Source of the DNA: Amygdalobacter nucleatus
GTDB taxonomy: Bacteria; Bacillota; Clostridia; Saccharofermentanales; Fastidiosipilaceae
Assembly: GCF_029167365.1 (NCBI RefSeq)
Contig: NZ_JARFNM010000001.1
Coordinates: 1,170,001 to 1,234,000 of the forward strand
Length of the DNA stretch: 64,000 nt
Reading direction: 5' to 3'
Shown here in pieces: positions 25,993 through 33,736 of the stretch (position 1 is the first letter of the stretch; each line of letters opens with the position of its first letter). The notes under the pieces were generated by a model that was not told where the DNA came from, searched no databases, and saw nothing but the letters and a program-made list of their open reading frames with translations. The translations under genes were made by a program, and so were the position numbers.

Positions 25993-27405
25993 TTATTTGA
26001 AAGCATCCATGTCTTTCTTCTCATGCTGAGCTAGTTTAGGTGCAGATGTTGCTTCTGGTTCTTTACCCTCAACTTTAGCATGATTATCATTAGATGACTT
26101 CTCATCTTCAAATGACTCATCTGGCTTAGATTCCATGATTTCATTAGGCTTATCAACAAATTCTGGTGTACTAGCCTCTGGCTTAACCTCGCCAAAAGTA
26201 ACTTTGATTTTCTTAAGTTCACCCTGACGCCAAACCTCAAGTTCAGCTGTGTCGCCTGCTTTGTAGCGATCCTTAACAGCATTGAGCATTGTCGAATTCT
26301 TAGTATCTTCGCCATCCAACTTCGTAATAATATCGTGGCGACGTAAACCAGCTTTATCGGCGGCTGAATTTTTCTCAACAGCAATTACGTATACACCAAC
26401 TGGCATACCATACATTGCAGAATTGCTCTCTGTTAAATCGGTGACTCGAACACCTAAATATGGTCGACCGCTCACATAACCATTCATGAGTAATTCATTG
26501 ATAATTTTCTTAACTGTATTAGATGGAATAGCAAAGCCGATACCTTCAACGCTGACGCCATCGCGTGAGGTTGCTTTGGCTGTATTGATACCAATTAACT
26601 CGCCTCTTGCGTTTAAGAGAGCGCCTCCTGAATTACCAGCATTGATTGAAGCATCTGTCTGCAAAACATTGCTGAGGCGTGTCAATTTACCACTTTGAGC
26701 TGATTTAGTATAAACTTCACGATTCATGCCTGAAATAATACCTTGTGTTACTGTACCTTCCAAATCGCCAAGCGGGTTACCAATTGCAATTGCCTTCTCA
26801 CCAATTTCAACCTTATCTGAATCGGCTAAATGAATAAATGGGAATGGGCCTTTTTTATCAACAATTTTGAGCACGGCCAAATCTGTCCGTGAATCGCTAG
26901 CTACCAATTCTGCCTTGTGTGGCTTTTCATCACTAGCTAATTTGATTGAAATATTTTGTGCCCCTTCAACAACGTGATAATTTGTAACAATGTATCCCTC
27001 TTTGTCAATTAAGACGCCTGAGCCAGCGCCAACGGCCATATCCTTGCCCCAGAAATTTTGCACTTCAACTTCTGTCTTAATAGCCACAACGGCTGAAATT
27101 GCCTGTTTGACAACTTGCTGAGTTGACATAGTCGCAGCCAAAGACTGTCCTTCATTAGACTCGTGTTCAATTTGCTCTGACTTATTAACTGGTGTCTCAA
27201 CACCATTTAACTTATCAGCTAACGTATTGTACCTTTTAAGCAAAACAAAATTGGCAAACAAAGAGAACCCGAGACCTGCTACGAGAATTAATGCGAAAGC
27301 AGTTTTAAAGAATATGCCTAGGCCGCTCTTCTTAGCTTTGGGCATTGACTTCTGCATTTGTTCGCAAAATGCTTGATAATCGAAATTTGTATTTTCATTC
27401 TCCAT
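25993..27405 (-). CDS. htrA: HtrA/DegP-like membrane-anchored serine protease
   Basis: A surface protein quality-control protease. The first 28 residues are cytoplasmic and one membrane anchor spans about 29-52. The trypsin-like domain has the triad histidine in TNYHVVEGA near 143, aspartate in SRTDLAVLK near 175 and serine in NAGNSGGALL near 260. A single PDZ domain runs from about 310 to 400 (GRPYLGVRV). The last 65 residues are a charged, probably disordered extracellular tail rich in Glu, Lys and Pro. Length 470. GGTGATC lies before the ATG. It is a single-gene unit with a strong terminator; in relatives expression is driven by envelope-stress two-component systems, none of which is here. 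Confidence 0.94.
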   Translation of the reverse strand: MENENTNFDYQAFCEQMQKSMPKAKKSGLGIFFKTAFALILVAGLGFSLFANFVLLKRYNTLADKLNGVETPVNKSEQIEHESNEGQSLAATMSTQQVVKQAISAVVAIKTEVEVQNFWGKDMAVGAGSGVLIDKEGYIVTNYHVVEGAQNISIKLASDEKPHKAELVASDSRTDLAVLKIVDKKGPFPFIHLADSDKVEIGEKAIAIGNPLGDLEGTVTQGIISGMNREVYTKSAQSGKLTRLSNVLQTDASINAGNSGGALLNARGELIGINTAKATSRDGVSVEGIGFAIPSNTVKKIINELLMNGYVSGRPYLGVRVTDLTESNSAMYGMPVGVYVIAVEKNSAADKAGLRRHDIITKLDGEDTKNSTMLNAVKDRYKAGDTAELEVWRQGELKKIKVTFGEVKPEASTPEFVDKPNEIMESKPDESFEDEKSSNDNHAKVEGKEPEATSAPKLAQHEKKDMDAFK

Positions 27406-27506
27406 AAGATCACCTGTTTTCTTCTAATGTTTTCCTAAGTTACTGTCTCAAGTATAACAAGCTTTTTTGGCTAGATTGCAAATAAAAGCAAGGCTTTTTG
27501 TGTCAA

Positions 27507-27908
27507 TTATTTTAGTAAATCCCGACGTTTATTCAAGAATAGTAACTGTTTAGTTAAAACAATCAAAACAGCCACTGCTAATGAGCAACAGATAGCTGCT
27601 ACACTGAATAAAGCAACGGCAAAAAAAGGCATCTGATGTAAATCATTAGAAAATTTATAGACTAATAGCAAGCAAATGGCTGCTAGTACCAAAATAGCTA
27701 AGCTGCATATAAGTAAACTCTTTTGCAGCCTCGTTTTTTGTAAATCAAGCGCCGCTTTCAAAATTACTTTGCTAATATTTTCATCACAATTTGGACAAAT
27801 TAAATCCGACTGAACATGCCAGCGTAAATTTAATGACCATGTTGATTTGGCAGAACAAAAAGGGCAACTAACTTGAAACTCATCCTTTGCACTTGCTAAT
27901 TCTCTCAT
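27507..27908 (-). CDS. Small zinc-ribbon membrane protein, function unknown
   Basis: A 133-residue protein with an N-terminal four-cysteine ribbon (CPFC near residue 17 and CPNC near 44), a basic helical linker and two adjacent membrane segments (about 60-82 and 90-112). The start at 27908 follows AGGAGTGAAA; a longer reading from 28067 would run inside the end of pyk and has no support. It follows pyk by 79 bases in the same direction. I do not recognise the family; a membrane-tethered ribbon protein could bind nucleic acid or protein, but nothing more can be said. Confidence 0.7.
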   Translation of the reverse strand: MRELASAKDEFQVSCPFCSAKSTWSLNLRWHVQSDLICPNCDENISKVILKAALDLQKTRLQKSLLICSLAILVLAAICLLLVYKFSNDLHQMPFFAVALFSVAAICCSLAVAVLIVLTKQLLFLNKRRDLLK

Positions 27909-27987
27909 TTTCACTCCTGATTTTACAAATTGAGCTACCGTTTTAACTAGCGGTAGCCCAGATTGTAGGTTATATTTAAAGCTTCTT

Positions 27988-29730
27988 TTAGTAGATGATA
28001 CCACGGATTGGATCCAAGGTAGCAATCGAACCATTCTTAAGAATCTTTGTTGCATTTTCACAGCCAATCAAGACTGGAATATCAAGAACTGAACCTGCAA
28101 CTTTAGCAAAATCTTCAGCATCTTGTGCCTCAACTACCAATGCTGATGCATCGCGAATGATAGGTAATTGTTTCTCACCAATTCGCTTAGCAACCAAAAT
28201 TGTTCCATTTGGCAACTGCAAATTATCAACAAAGTCCGTGCTCTTTAGCACCTTAATCTCGCCTGTCACCTGATGAGAACCAAAGCCTTGGCCTTTTGAC
28301 AAGATGTTACCAACGTTTTGTACCATCAAGCTATTAGTTGTACCGCTTAAACCAAGTGGCTTACCACAAGTTTCAACGACAACGTCGCCTTTTTCAACAA
28401 AGCCATTTTTCTCAGCCAAAGCCATTGACTCCGCAAACAACTGATCTTCCGTATCGGCAATCTTAACTAAATATGCTTGAACGCCCCATGCTAATTGCAA
28501 ATTACGTAAAACGCGTTCAGTAACAGTTGTGGCAATGATTGGGCACCATGGACGGAAACGTGAAATAGAACGAGCTGTCCGGCCAGACATAGTAACTGTC
28601 ATGATTGCCTTAGCATTCAAGTCCTTAGCTGTCGTACAACAAGCATGTGAAATAGCTGTTGATACTGAAGGTTGTTCGAAATTATTGTCCTGTTCAAAAC
28701 GGTGCCAATAGTTAATATTTGATTCTGTGTAACGTGCAACCTTATCCATCATCTGAACACTCTCAACTGGATATTTACCAGCAGCTGTCTCACCTGACAA
28801 CATGATAGCAGATGAACCATCATAGATAGCATTGGCAACATCGGTAACCTCAGCTCGTGTAGGACGTGGATTTCTAATCATAGAATCAAGCATCTGGGTA
28901 GCTGTTACGCAAGGCTTACCTGCTTTGTAGGTTGCATGAATCATCATCTTCTGAGCAGCTGGAACTTCCTCAACTGGAATTTCTACACCTAAATCGCCAC
29001 GTGCAACCATAATGCCATCAGATACAGCCAAAATTTCATCGAAGTTACGGACACCCTCGCGACTCTCAATCTTAGAGATAATCTCATAATGAGCTGCATT
29101 ATTCTCTTTGAGTACACGCTTAATGGCAATAACATCAGAAGCTTTACGAATAAAGGAAGCAGCCACAAAGTCAAAATCATTAGCTGCAGCGTATTTCAAA
29201 TCAGAAACATCCTGCTCTGTTAAAGCTGGTAAATTAGTTACAACTTCTGGCAAATTGACGCTCTTATAGTCTGAAACTGGGCCAGAATTCATACATGTAC
29301 AATAAATATCACGATCAACAATCTTATCAACTCTTAAGCCAACTAGACCATCATCAATTAAGATTTGATCACCCTTTTTCAAGTCGCGATCCATATTTTT
29401 GTAACTGACAGAGAATTTCTCAGCTGTGCCCATAACATCAGCATGTGAGATGATAACCTTTTTGCCTTCTTCTAGGAAAACTTTTTTATCTGTGAAATGA
29501 CCTGTTCTGATTTCTGGACCTTTTGTATCCATCAATGCAGCTACTGGAATATTTAATTCTTTACTTACTTTGCGCAACAAAGCTAAGCGGCGGCCATGTT
29601 CTTCATGTGTACCATGAGAAAAATTAAAGCGAGCAACATTCATGCCGTTTAAGATCAGCTTACGCATGACCTCTTCATCATCAGTAGATGGACCTAAAGT
29701 ACAAATAATTTTTGTTCTCCGATAATTCAT
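27988..29730 (-). CDS. pyk: Pyruvate kinase with C-terminal PEP-utiliser domain
   Basis: Transfers phosphate from PEP to ADP in the last step of glycolysis. It has the N-terminal RRTKIICTLGPS, the substrate loop MNVARFNFSHG near residue 30, and the catalytic lysine region IISKIESREGV followed by MVARGDLGVEIP near 245. After the usual end near residue 475 there is an extra domain of about 100 residues resembling the PEP-synthase mobile domain, as in Bacillus and Geobacillus enzymes; the phosphorylatable TSH motif is absent. Length 580. The presence of ppdK in the same window means both directions of the PEP-pyruvate node are encoded. Confidence 0.96.
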   Translation of the reverse strand: MNYRRTKIICTLGPSTDDEEVMRKLILNGMNVARFNFSHGTHEEHGRRLALLRKVSKELNIPVAALMDTKGPEIRTGHFTDKKVFLEEGKKVIISHADVMGTAEKFSVSYKNMDRDLKKGDQILIDDGLVGLRVDKIVDRDIYCTCMNSGPVSDYKSVNLPEVVTNLPALTEQDVSDLKYAAANDFDFVAASFIRKASDVIAIKRVLKENNAAHYEIISKIESREGVRNFDEILAVSDGIMVARGDLGVEIPVEEVPAAQKMMIHATYKAGKPCVTATQMLDSMIRNPRPTRAEVTDVANAIYDGSSAIMLSGETAAGKYPVESVQMMDKVARYTESNINYWHRFEQDNNFEQPSVSTAISHACCTTAKDLNAKAIMTVTMSGRTARSISRFRPWCPIIATTVTERVLRNLQLAWGVQAYLVKIADTEDQLFAESMALAEKNGFVEKGDVVVETCGKPLGLSGTTNSLMVQNVGNILSKGQGFGSHQVTGEIKVLKSTDFVDNLQLPNGTILVAKRIGEKQLPIIRDASALVVEAQDAEDFAKVAGSVLDIPVLIGCENATKILKNGSIATLDPIRGIIY

Positions 29731-29745
29731 AAGTTATCCTCTATT

Positions 29746-30471
29746 CTATTTATTTCGCTTGAATGACTTTTTGTTATGTCGACCTTCATTCTGCCGTTGC
29801 ACACGGCTGACATGTTGAACTAAGCTCAACATCTGTTTAGGTACAACAATTTTTTTCTTGCGTACCAAGACACGCGAAAAATCAACACAAATCCACATTA
29901 TGTCATCAACGACTGCTTGCAACCAACGTAATAATTTAAAGTACAAGAAAGGTAGGCAAATGCACATGCTTAGCAGCAAAATTCCGACAATCAGTGCAAT
30001 TAAGCCCAAAACTGCTGTACTTGCAAACAAGCCTGATGTTTGATAGCGCTCTGTATAATACTCGATGGCTGTACCAACTGTATCATTCAAAAATACAGTT
30101 ATTGAAGTTAAAGCATTGGCAAAATCTATCTCCAAGCTTGGTGCCAACCACTTAAAGAACGCTAAATAAAGAGCTACATATTTACCAAACTGAACAGACA
30201 GAATGGCAAAACGAGCTACCAAAGGGCAACGATAATAAATCAAGCAAAGTAACGGTGAAGCAAGGAAAAGAACGCAACCGATAAAGGTCCAATTAAGGAA
30301 ATTGTCTGCTAACAAAAATGGCGTTCCAGAACTGTTAATCCGATAGAAAGCATAGAACAAATAGAGCCAAAAAGTAAGTGAGATTAACAAATTAAAGCCC
30401 GTATGGCGGCGGGTTTGATAATCTGTATCGCTCCACAATGGTCCCAGTAGGGTACCTTCCAAAAAATCCAT
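29746..30471 (-). CDS. Membrane protein of unknown function, upstream of pyk
   Basis: About 241 residues with five or six hydrophobic segments and a strongly basic C-terminal tail (KNKKSFKRNK-type end) likely facing the cytoplasm. It has regions reminiscent of YggT-like or generic Firmicute integral membrane proteins but no motif I can name. The start at 30471 has AAGGAGG about 8 bases upstream; a longer reading from 30516 lacks one. It ends 15 bases before pyk, so it is almost certainly co-transcribed. Confidence 0.65.
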   Translation of the reverse strand: MDFLEGTLLGPLWSDTDYQTRRHTGFNLLISLTFWLYLFYAFYRINSSGTPFLLADNFLNWTFIGCVLFLASPLLCLIYYRCPLVARFAILSVQFGKYVALYLAFFKWLAPSLEIDFANALTSITVFLNDTVGTAIEYYTERYQTSGLFASTAVLGLIALIVGILLLSMCICLPFLYFKLLRWLQAVVDDIMWICVDFSRVLVRKKKIVVPKQMLSLVQHVSRVQRQNEGRHNKKSFKRNK

Positions 30472-30558
30472 GGATGACCTCCTTGTCCATTTATATTTTA
30501 GCAGAAAATAGCGCAAAGGTATAAGTAAAATAATTAACTTTCATTGGCAGCCTGCCAA

Positions 30559-31287
30559 TTAATTTCGCTCCAAAGCCACCTCTGCATAGAGTTTTGCATA
30601 TTCAGCGGCATTAAGTGGCCTAATTTCGCCAGTTTGCAAGTTGCCTAATTCAATTGGCCCTTCACACAAGCGAATCAGGCTTGTAACTTCATGCGCAAAA
30701 TGAGCCATCATGCGCCTAACTTGATGAAACTTGCCCTCGCTAACTGTAACTAACGCTGTATTTGCACTTAAAGCTTGAAAAGTCGCTGGTTTACAGATTA
30801 AATCTTTCATCTCTAAGCCATTAGCAAATTGTGAAGTTATAAGTTCAGCTTCTCCAGCTTTAAGTTCTGGGCTAAAAGTTACTTTGTATGTTTTCTTAAT
30901 CTGCCATTTGGGTTGGGTCAAACGATGAATAAGTTCGCCATCATTAGTCAATAGCAATAAACCCTCTGAATATTTATCTAAGCGACCGACACAGCTATAT
31001 TTCCGCGTCTGTAAATTACTAGGTAAATAATCAAGCGCACAAGGGGATTTATCATCTTTGGCGGCACTTAAAACTCCAACTGGCTTATACAGCATGAAAA
31101 CCTGCTTGCTATAAGGTGACAAATTAGTAGCTTGATAAACAACCTGCTCTAATTCAAAATCAGCTAATTGGTATTTCGCTTCTTTCACAACTTTTCCATT
31201 GATGGTAACTAAATCCTTACTAAGCAAAGCTTTTATTTCGCTCCGTGTACCTAAGCCGCGCTCGGCCAAAAATTTATCAAGTCGCAT
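30559..31287 (-). CDS. rsuA: 16S rRNA pseudouridine synthase, RsuA family
   Basis: Converts a uridine of 16S rRNA (U516 in the model enzyme) to pseudouridine. The S4 RNA-binding domain occupies residues 1-55 (RLDKFLAERGLGTRSEIK). The catalytic aspartate lies in VGRLDKYSEGLLLLTNDG near residue 100, and the later FHQVRRMMAHF motif binds substrate. Length 242. It could also be an RluB/RluE-type enzyme; RsuA is favoured by the short, tail-less form. It is followed by the pyk-containing group in the same direction. Confidence 0.88.
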   Translation of the reverse strand: MRLDKFLAERGLGTRSEIKALLSKDLVTINGKVVKEAKYQLADFELEQVVYQATNLSPYSKQVFMLYKPVGVLSAAKDDKSPCALDYLPSNLQTRKYSCVGRLDKYSEGLLLLTNDGELIHRLTQPKWQIKKTYKVTFSPELKAGEAELITSQFANGLEMKDLICKPATFQALSANTALVTVSEGKFHQVRRMMAHFAHEVTSLIRLCEGPIELGNLQTGEIRPLNAAEYAKLYAEVALERN

Positions 31288-31357
31288 AATTTCCTCACAT
31301 TTTAATTGCTGCTCAAATTATCGCATAAGCTAAGCTCGGGTAACAAGTAAAAAATGA

Positions 31358-31382
31358 AACAGCTTACATAATGTAAGCTGTT
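31358..31382 (-). terminator. Terminator of the yitT-like gene
   Basis: A 12-bp perfect stem AACAGCTTACAT/ATGTAAGCTGTT with a single central base, then TTTCATTTTTT on the minus strand, about 33 bases after the gene. The loop must open a few pairs in RNA. Confidence 0.8.
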
Positions 31383-31414
31383 GTCTAAACTACTATGGAA
31401 TGCTTGAGATTAAA

Positions 31415-32098
31415 TTATTCAACTGTTACGCTCACATTGTTCTTTACCTTTGACTTATTTCGAGCCAACTGACTACGCAAGTATGTGGCAATCTTGGATG
31501 TTTCAAATTTACCAACTACACCAGATGAAATAGTTGTCGTCAAAATTGACCACAACACGTTGTAGAATGGCAGATATGACAATGACATACCCAAAACAAT
31601 TAAATCAAGTGCCATATAAGTGATGCCCATTGGAATTTTGAGCTTGTTGAACATCAAGATAACGAAAGCATCATCACCACTCGTTGCAAAGCCTAAAAGA
31701 ACGACTAATGAACAGCCAACACCGATACCTAAGCCTCCGACCAAAGCTGCCAAAGCTGGCATATTTTCTAGACTTGGTAAAATTGGTCCGATTGCCAAAA
31801 ATACTTTCAGCATTAAAGCATATAAGCATGCAGAAAATAAAGCTTTTTTTATAAAGGCGGCACCTAAGAAAGAAAAGGCTAATAAATAAATTGTACCGTC
31901 TATAAACAAGCCACAATAAGATGGCTCAATTCCCGTAAAATGGGACACTAGTAACGATAATCCCAGCATACCTCCTTCAGTTATTTTGGCCTGCATATCA
32001 ACATTAACCATTGCAAAGGCCATGATGGTACAGCCCAAAAATAGGCTCAAAAAAGAAACCTTGTTCAGGCCCAAATGACGTTTAAAAAACTTCAGCAT
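31415..32098 (-). CDS. YitT family (DUF161) membrane protein
   Basis: About 227 residues with five or six membrane segments. It shows the YitT pattern: a first segment followed by ITEGGMLGLSLLVSHFTGIEP, then LPALVGGLG-type glycines in GGLGIGVGCSLV, and a FATSGDDAFVILM stretch. The C-terminal cytoplasmic DUF2179 ligand-binding domain of long YitT proteins is missing, so this is the short YczE/YitT form. Transport of an unknown anion or metabolite is likely. The start at 32098 has GAGGTG 7 bases upstream. A structured leader lies just before it. Confidence 0.82.
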   Translation of the reverse strand: MLKFFKRHLGLNKVSFLSLFLGCTIMAFAMVNVDMQAKITEGGMLGLSLLVSHFTGIEPSYCGLFIDGTIYLLAFSFLGAAFIKKALFSACLYALMLKVFLAIGPILPSLENMPALAALVGGLGIGVGCSLVVLLGFATSGDDAFVILMFNKLKIPMGITYMALDLIVLGMSLSYLPFYNVLWSILTTTISSGVVGKFETSKIATYLRSQLARNKSKVKNNVSVTVE

Positions 32099-32126
32099 AT
32101 AACACCTCTTACCAGTTACGGTATTA

Positions 32127-32183
32127 GAGACCGGCACCTTAACAAAGCTTAAAGTCACCTAAGCTATTAAAAGCTAGGTCTCC
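32127..32183 (-). promoter_or_regulatory. Candidate structured 5' leader (three-way junction) of the yitT-like gene
   Basis: On the minus strand, GAGACC (32182-32177) pairs with GGTCTC (32132-32127) to close a 56-base element. Inside it, TAGCT/AGC(T)TA forms a weak hairpin and ACTTTAA/TTAAGGT (one wobble) forms a 7-bp hairpin, giving a three-way junction that ends about 28 bases before the start codon. I do not recognise it as a known riboswitch class. Pairing is by eye only. Confidence 0.35.
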
Positions 32184-32557
32184 AGTTCTTTGGATGGTGG
32201 TTGATGATATTTGTTTGCTGATTTTTTCTTGTAAAAACTCTGCCTCGTTTGAACTTTTTCTCTGCCGTCAACCTACATCAGGATCAACGTAGCGCTTTGA
32301 ATCGCCCAAATCAGTATCAGATAAAAACTACTTGCGAAGTCACAAAGCAAATAAAAATTTCTGCCCGTCTTGCAAGCAACCATCGCGCGACTTTTGTCGC
32401 TACTCATGCATATATTTTGCCACAAAATTACTAGATTTGCAAATTTGGCAGGTTTTTGGTCAAATGAATCAATATATAGTCCAGCAATTATTTGCTTTAT
32501 ACTTGTTAAATATTATTTATTTTTACTTACGCCTCTAATGAATTTTATTTTACATAT
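32184..32557. other. Non-coding stretch between trpS and the yitT-like gene
   Basis: About 370 bases with no credible gene. Short plus-strand frames of 60-73 codons here have no ribosome binding sites and translate to biased, unmatched residues. A few weak repeats (TTTGCAAATTTGGCA) are seen. It presumably contains the promoter of the yitT-like gene, but I cannot name a convincing -35/-10 pair. Confidence 0.5.
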
Positions 32558-32590
32558 AAAAATAAGCCTAAACATTCAAGTTCAGGCTTA
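32558..32590 (-). terminator. Rho-independent terminator of trpS
   Basis: TAAGCCT/AGGCTTA stem with an A/T-rich loop, followed by TTTTT on the minus strand, 22 bases after trpS. Confidence 0.8.
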
Positions 32591-32611
32591 GAAAATAAAA
32601 CTTGCTACTTA

Positions 32612-33706
32612 TTATTTCGCACTAAATCTAACTTTCTGTTCATCCAAGAAATCAGAGCCATCAAAATAATTAATTTTCATCGCAGCTCTAACTTCAGCCA
32701 ATGTCTTGCTAGCAGCTTCTTCCGCTTGCAAGGAACCTGTTTTCAGAACGTCATAGACATAGTCAAGGTTCTTCGCTAATTCTTTGCGGCGTTCACGAAT
32801 TGGCTTGAGTGTAGATTCCAAAACGGCTAACAAGAAGCGCTTGACTTTGACATCACCAAGGCCACCTCTAGTATAATGTTCTTCCATCTCAGCCAAATTC
32901 TTATAATCAGGACAGAATTCTAAGAAATGCTCATCTGTCGCAAAAGCTCGCAAATAAGTAAAGACAGGGTTGCCTTCAACTTCACCAGGATCACTTACCC
33001 GTAAATGCTTAGGATCAGTGAACATAGACATAACTTTTGTCTTTAATTCTTCTGGTTCATCAGATAAATAAATGCAATTGCCAAGTGACTTACTCATCTT
33101 AGCTTTGCCATCGATACCAGGTAAACGGTTACAGACAGACTTTTCTGGTAATACAGCCCTAGGATTTACCAGCACCTCACCATATATATTATTAAATTTA
33201 GCTACAATTTCCTGACATTGCTCAATCATAGGCAACTGATCTTCACCAACAGGAATAATGTTGGCCTTAAAAGCCGTGATATCAGCCGCCTGACTGACTG
33301 GATAATTCAAGAAACCGCTTGGAATTGTGGCAGCAAAATCACGCATTTGAATTTCACTCTTAACCGTTGGATTACGTTGCAAACGGGCAACTGTGACCAA
33401 ATTCATGTAATACATTGTGAGCTCACAAAGTTCAGGGATCATAGATTGTACGAAGAAATTTATCTTTTTGGGATCAAGTCCGCAAGCTAGATAATCTAAT
33501 GCTACTTCTAGCACGTTATCACGAATCTTGCTCGGATTTTTTGCATTATCAGTTAAAGCTTGAGTATCAGCAATCATGACATACATTTTCTTAATATCAA
33601 GCTCATTCTGCAATTCCACTCTTCTACGCAAAGAACCAACATAATGGCCAACGTGCAAGCGTCCAGTCGGACGATCACCAGTCAAAATAATCTTTTCCAT
33701 CTTCAT
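32612..33706 (-). CDS. trpS: Tryptophanyl-tRNA synthetase
   Basis: Charges tRNA-Trp. A class I synthetase with the ATP-binding signature [15 protein letters not shown] near residue 12 (HIGH-like HVGH) and KMSKS in [12 protein letters not shown] near 205. The 364 residues are slightly longer than typical bacterial TrpS. The start could be Met1 (33706) or Met3 (33700); AGAAGAG upstream fits either. It follows the P-type ATPase gene by 30 bases, leaving no room for a T-box leader, so control is presumably by the upstream promoter. Confidence 0.95.
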   Translation of the reverse strand: MKMEKIILTGDRPTGRLHVGHYVGSLRRRVELQNELDIKKMYVMIADTQALTDNAKNPSKIRDNVLEVALDYLACGLDPKKINFFVQSMIPELCELTMYYMNLVTVARLQRNPTVKSEIQMRDFAATIPSGFLNYPVSQAADITAFKANIIPVGEDQLPMIEQCQEIVAKFNNIYGEVLVNPRAVLPEKSVCNRLPGIDGKAKMSKSLGNCIYLSDEPEELKTKVMSMFTDPKHLRVSDPGEVEGNPVFTYLRAFATDEHFLEFCPDYKNLAEMEEHYTRGGLGDVKVKRFLLAVLESTLKPIRERRKELAKNLDYVYDVLKTGSLQAEEAASKTLAEVRAAMKINYFDGSDFLDEQKVRFSAK

Positions 33707-33736
33707 CTCTTCTCTACGTCCAAGCGTCTATGACTG

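Noticed and set aside
27507-28067. 186-codon version of the zinc-ribbon membrane protein
   Set aside because: The extra N-terminus is the end of pyk in another frame; the ATG at 27908 has AGGAGTG correctly spaced.
32249-32591. Three overlapping plus-strand frames of 60-73 codons between trpS and the yitT-like gene
   Set aside because: No start signals or recognisable sequence, they overlap one another, and the last runs into the trpS terminator.
33707-33736. T-box leader for trpS
   Set aside because: Only 30 bases separate trpS from the upstream ATPase gene, and no T-box core is present.
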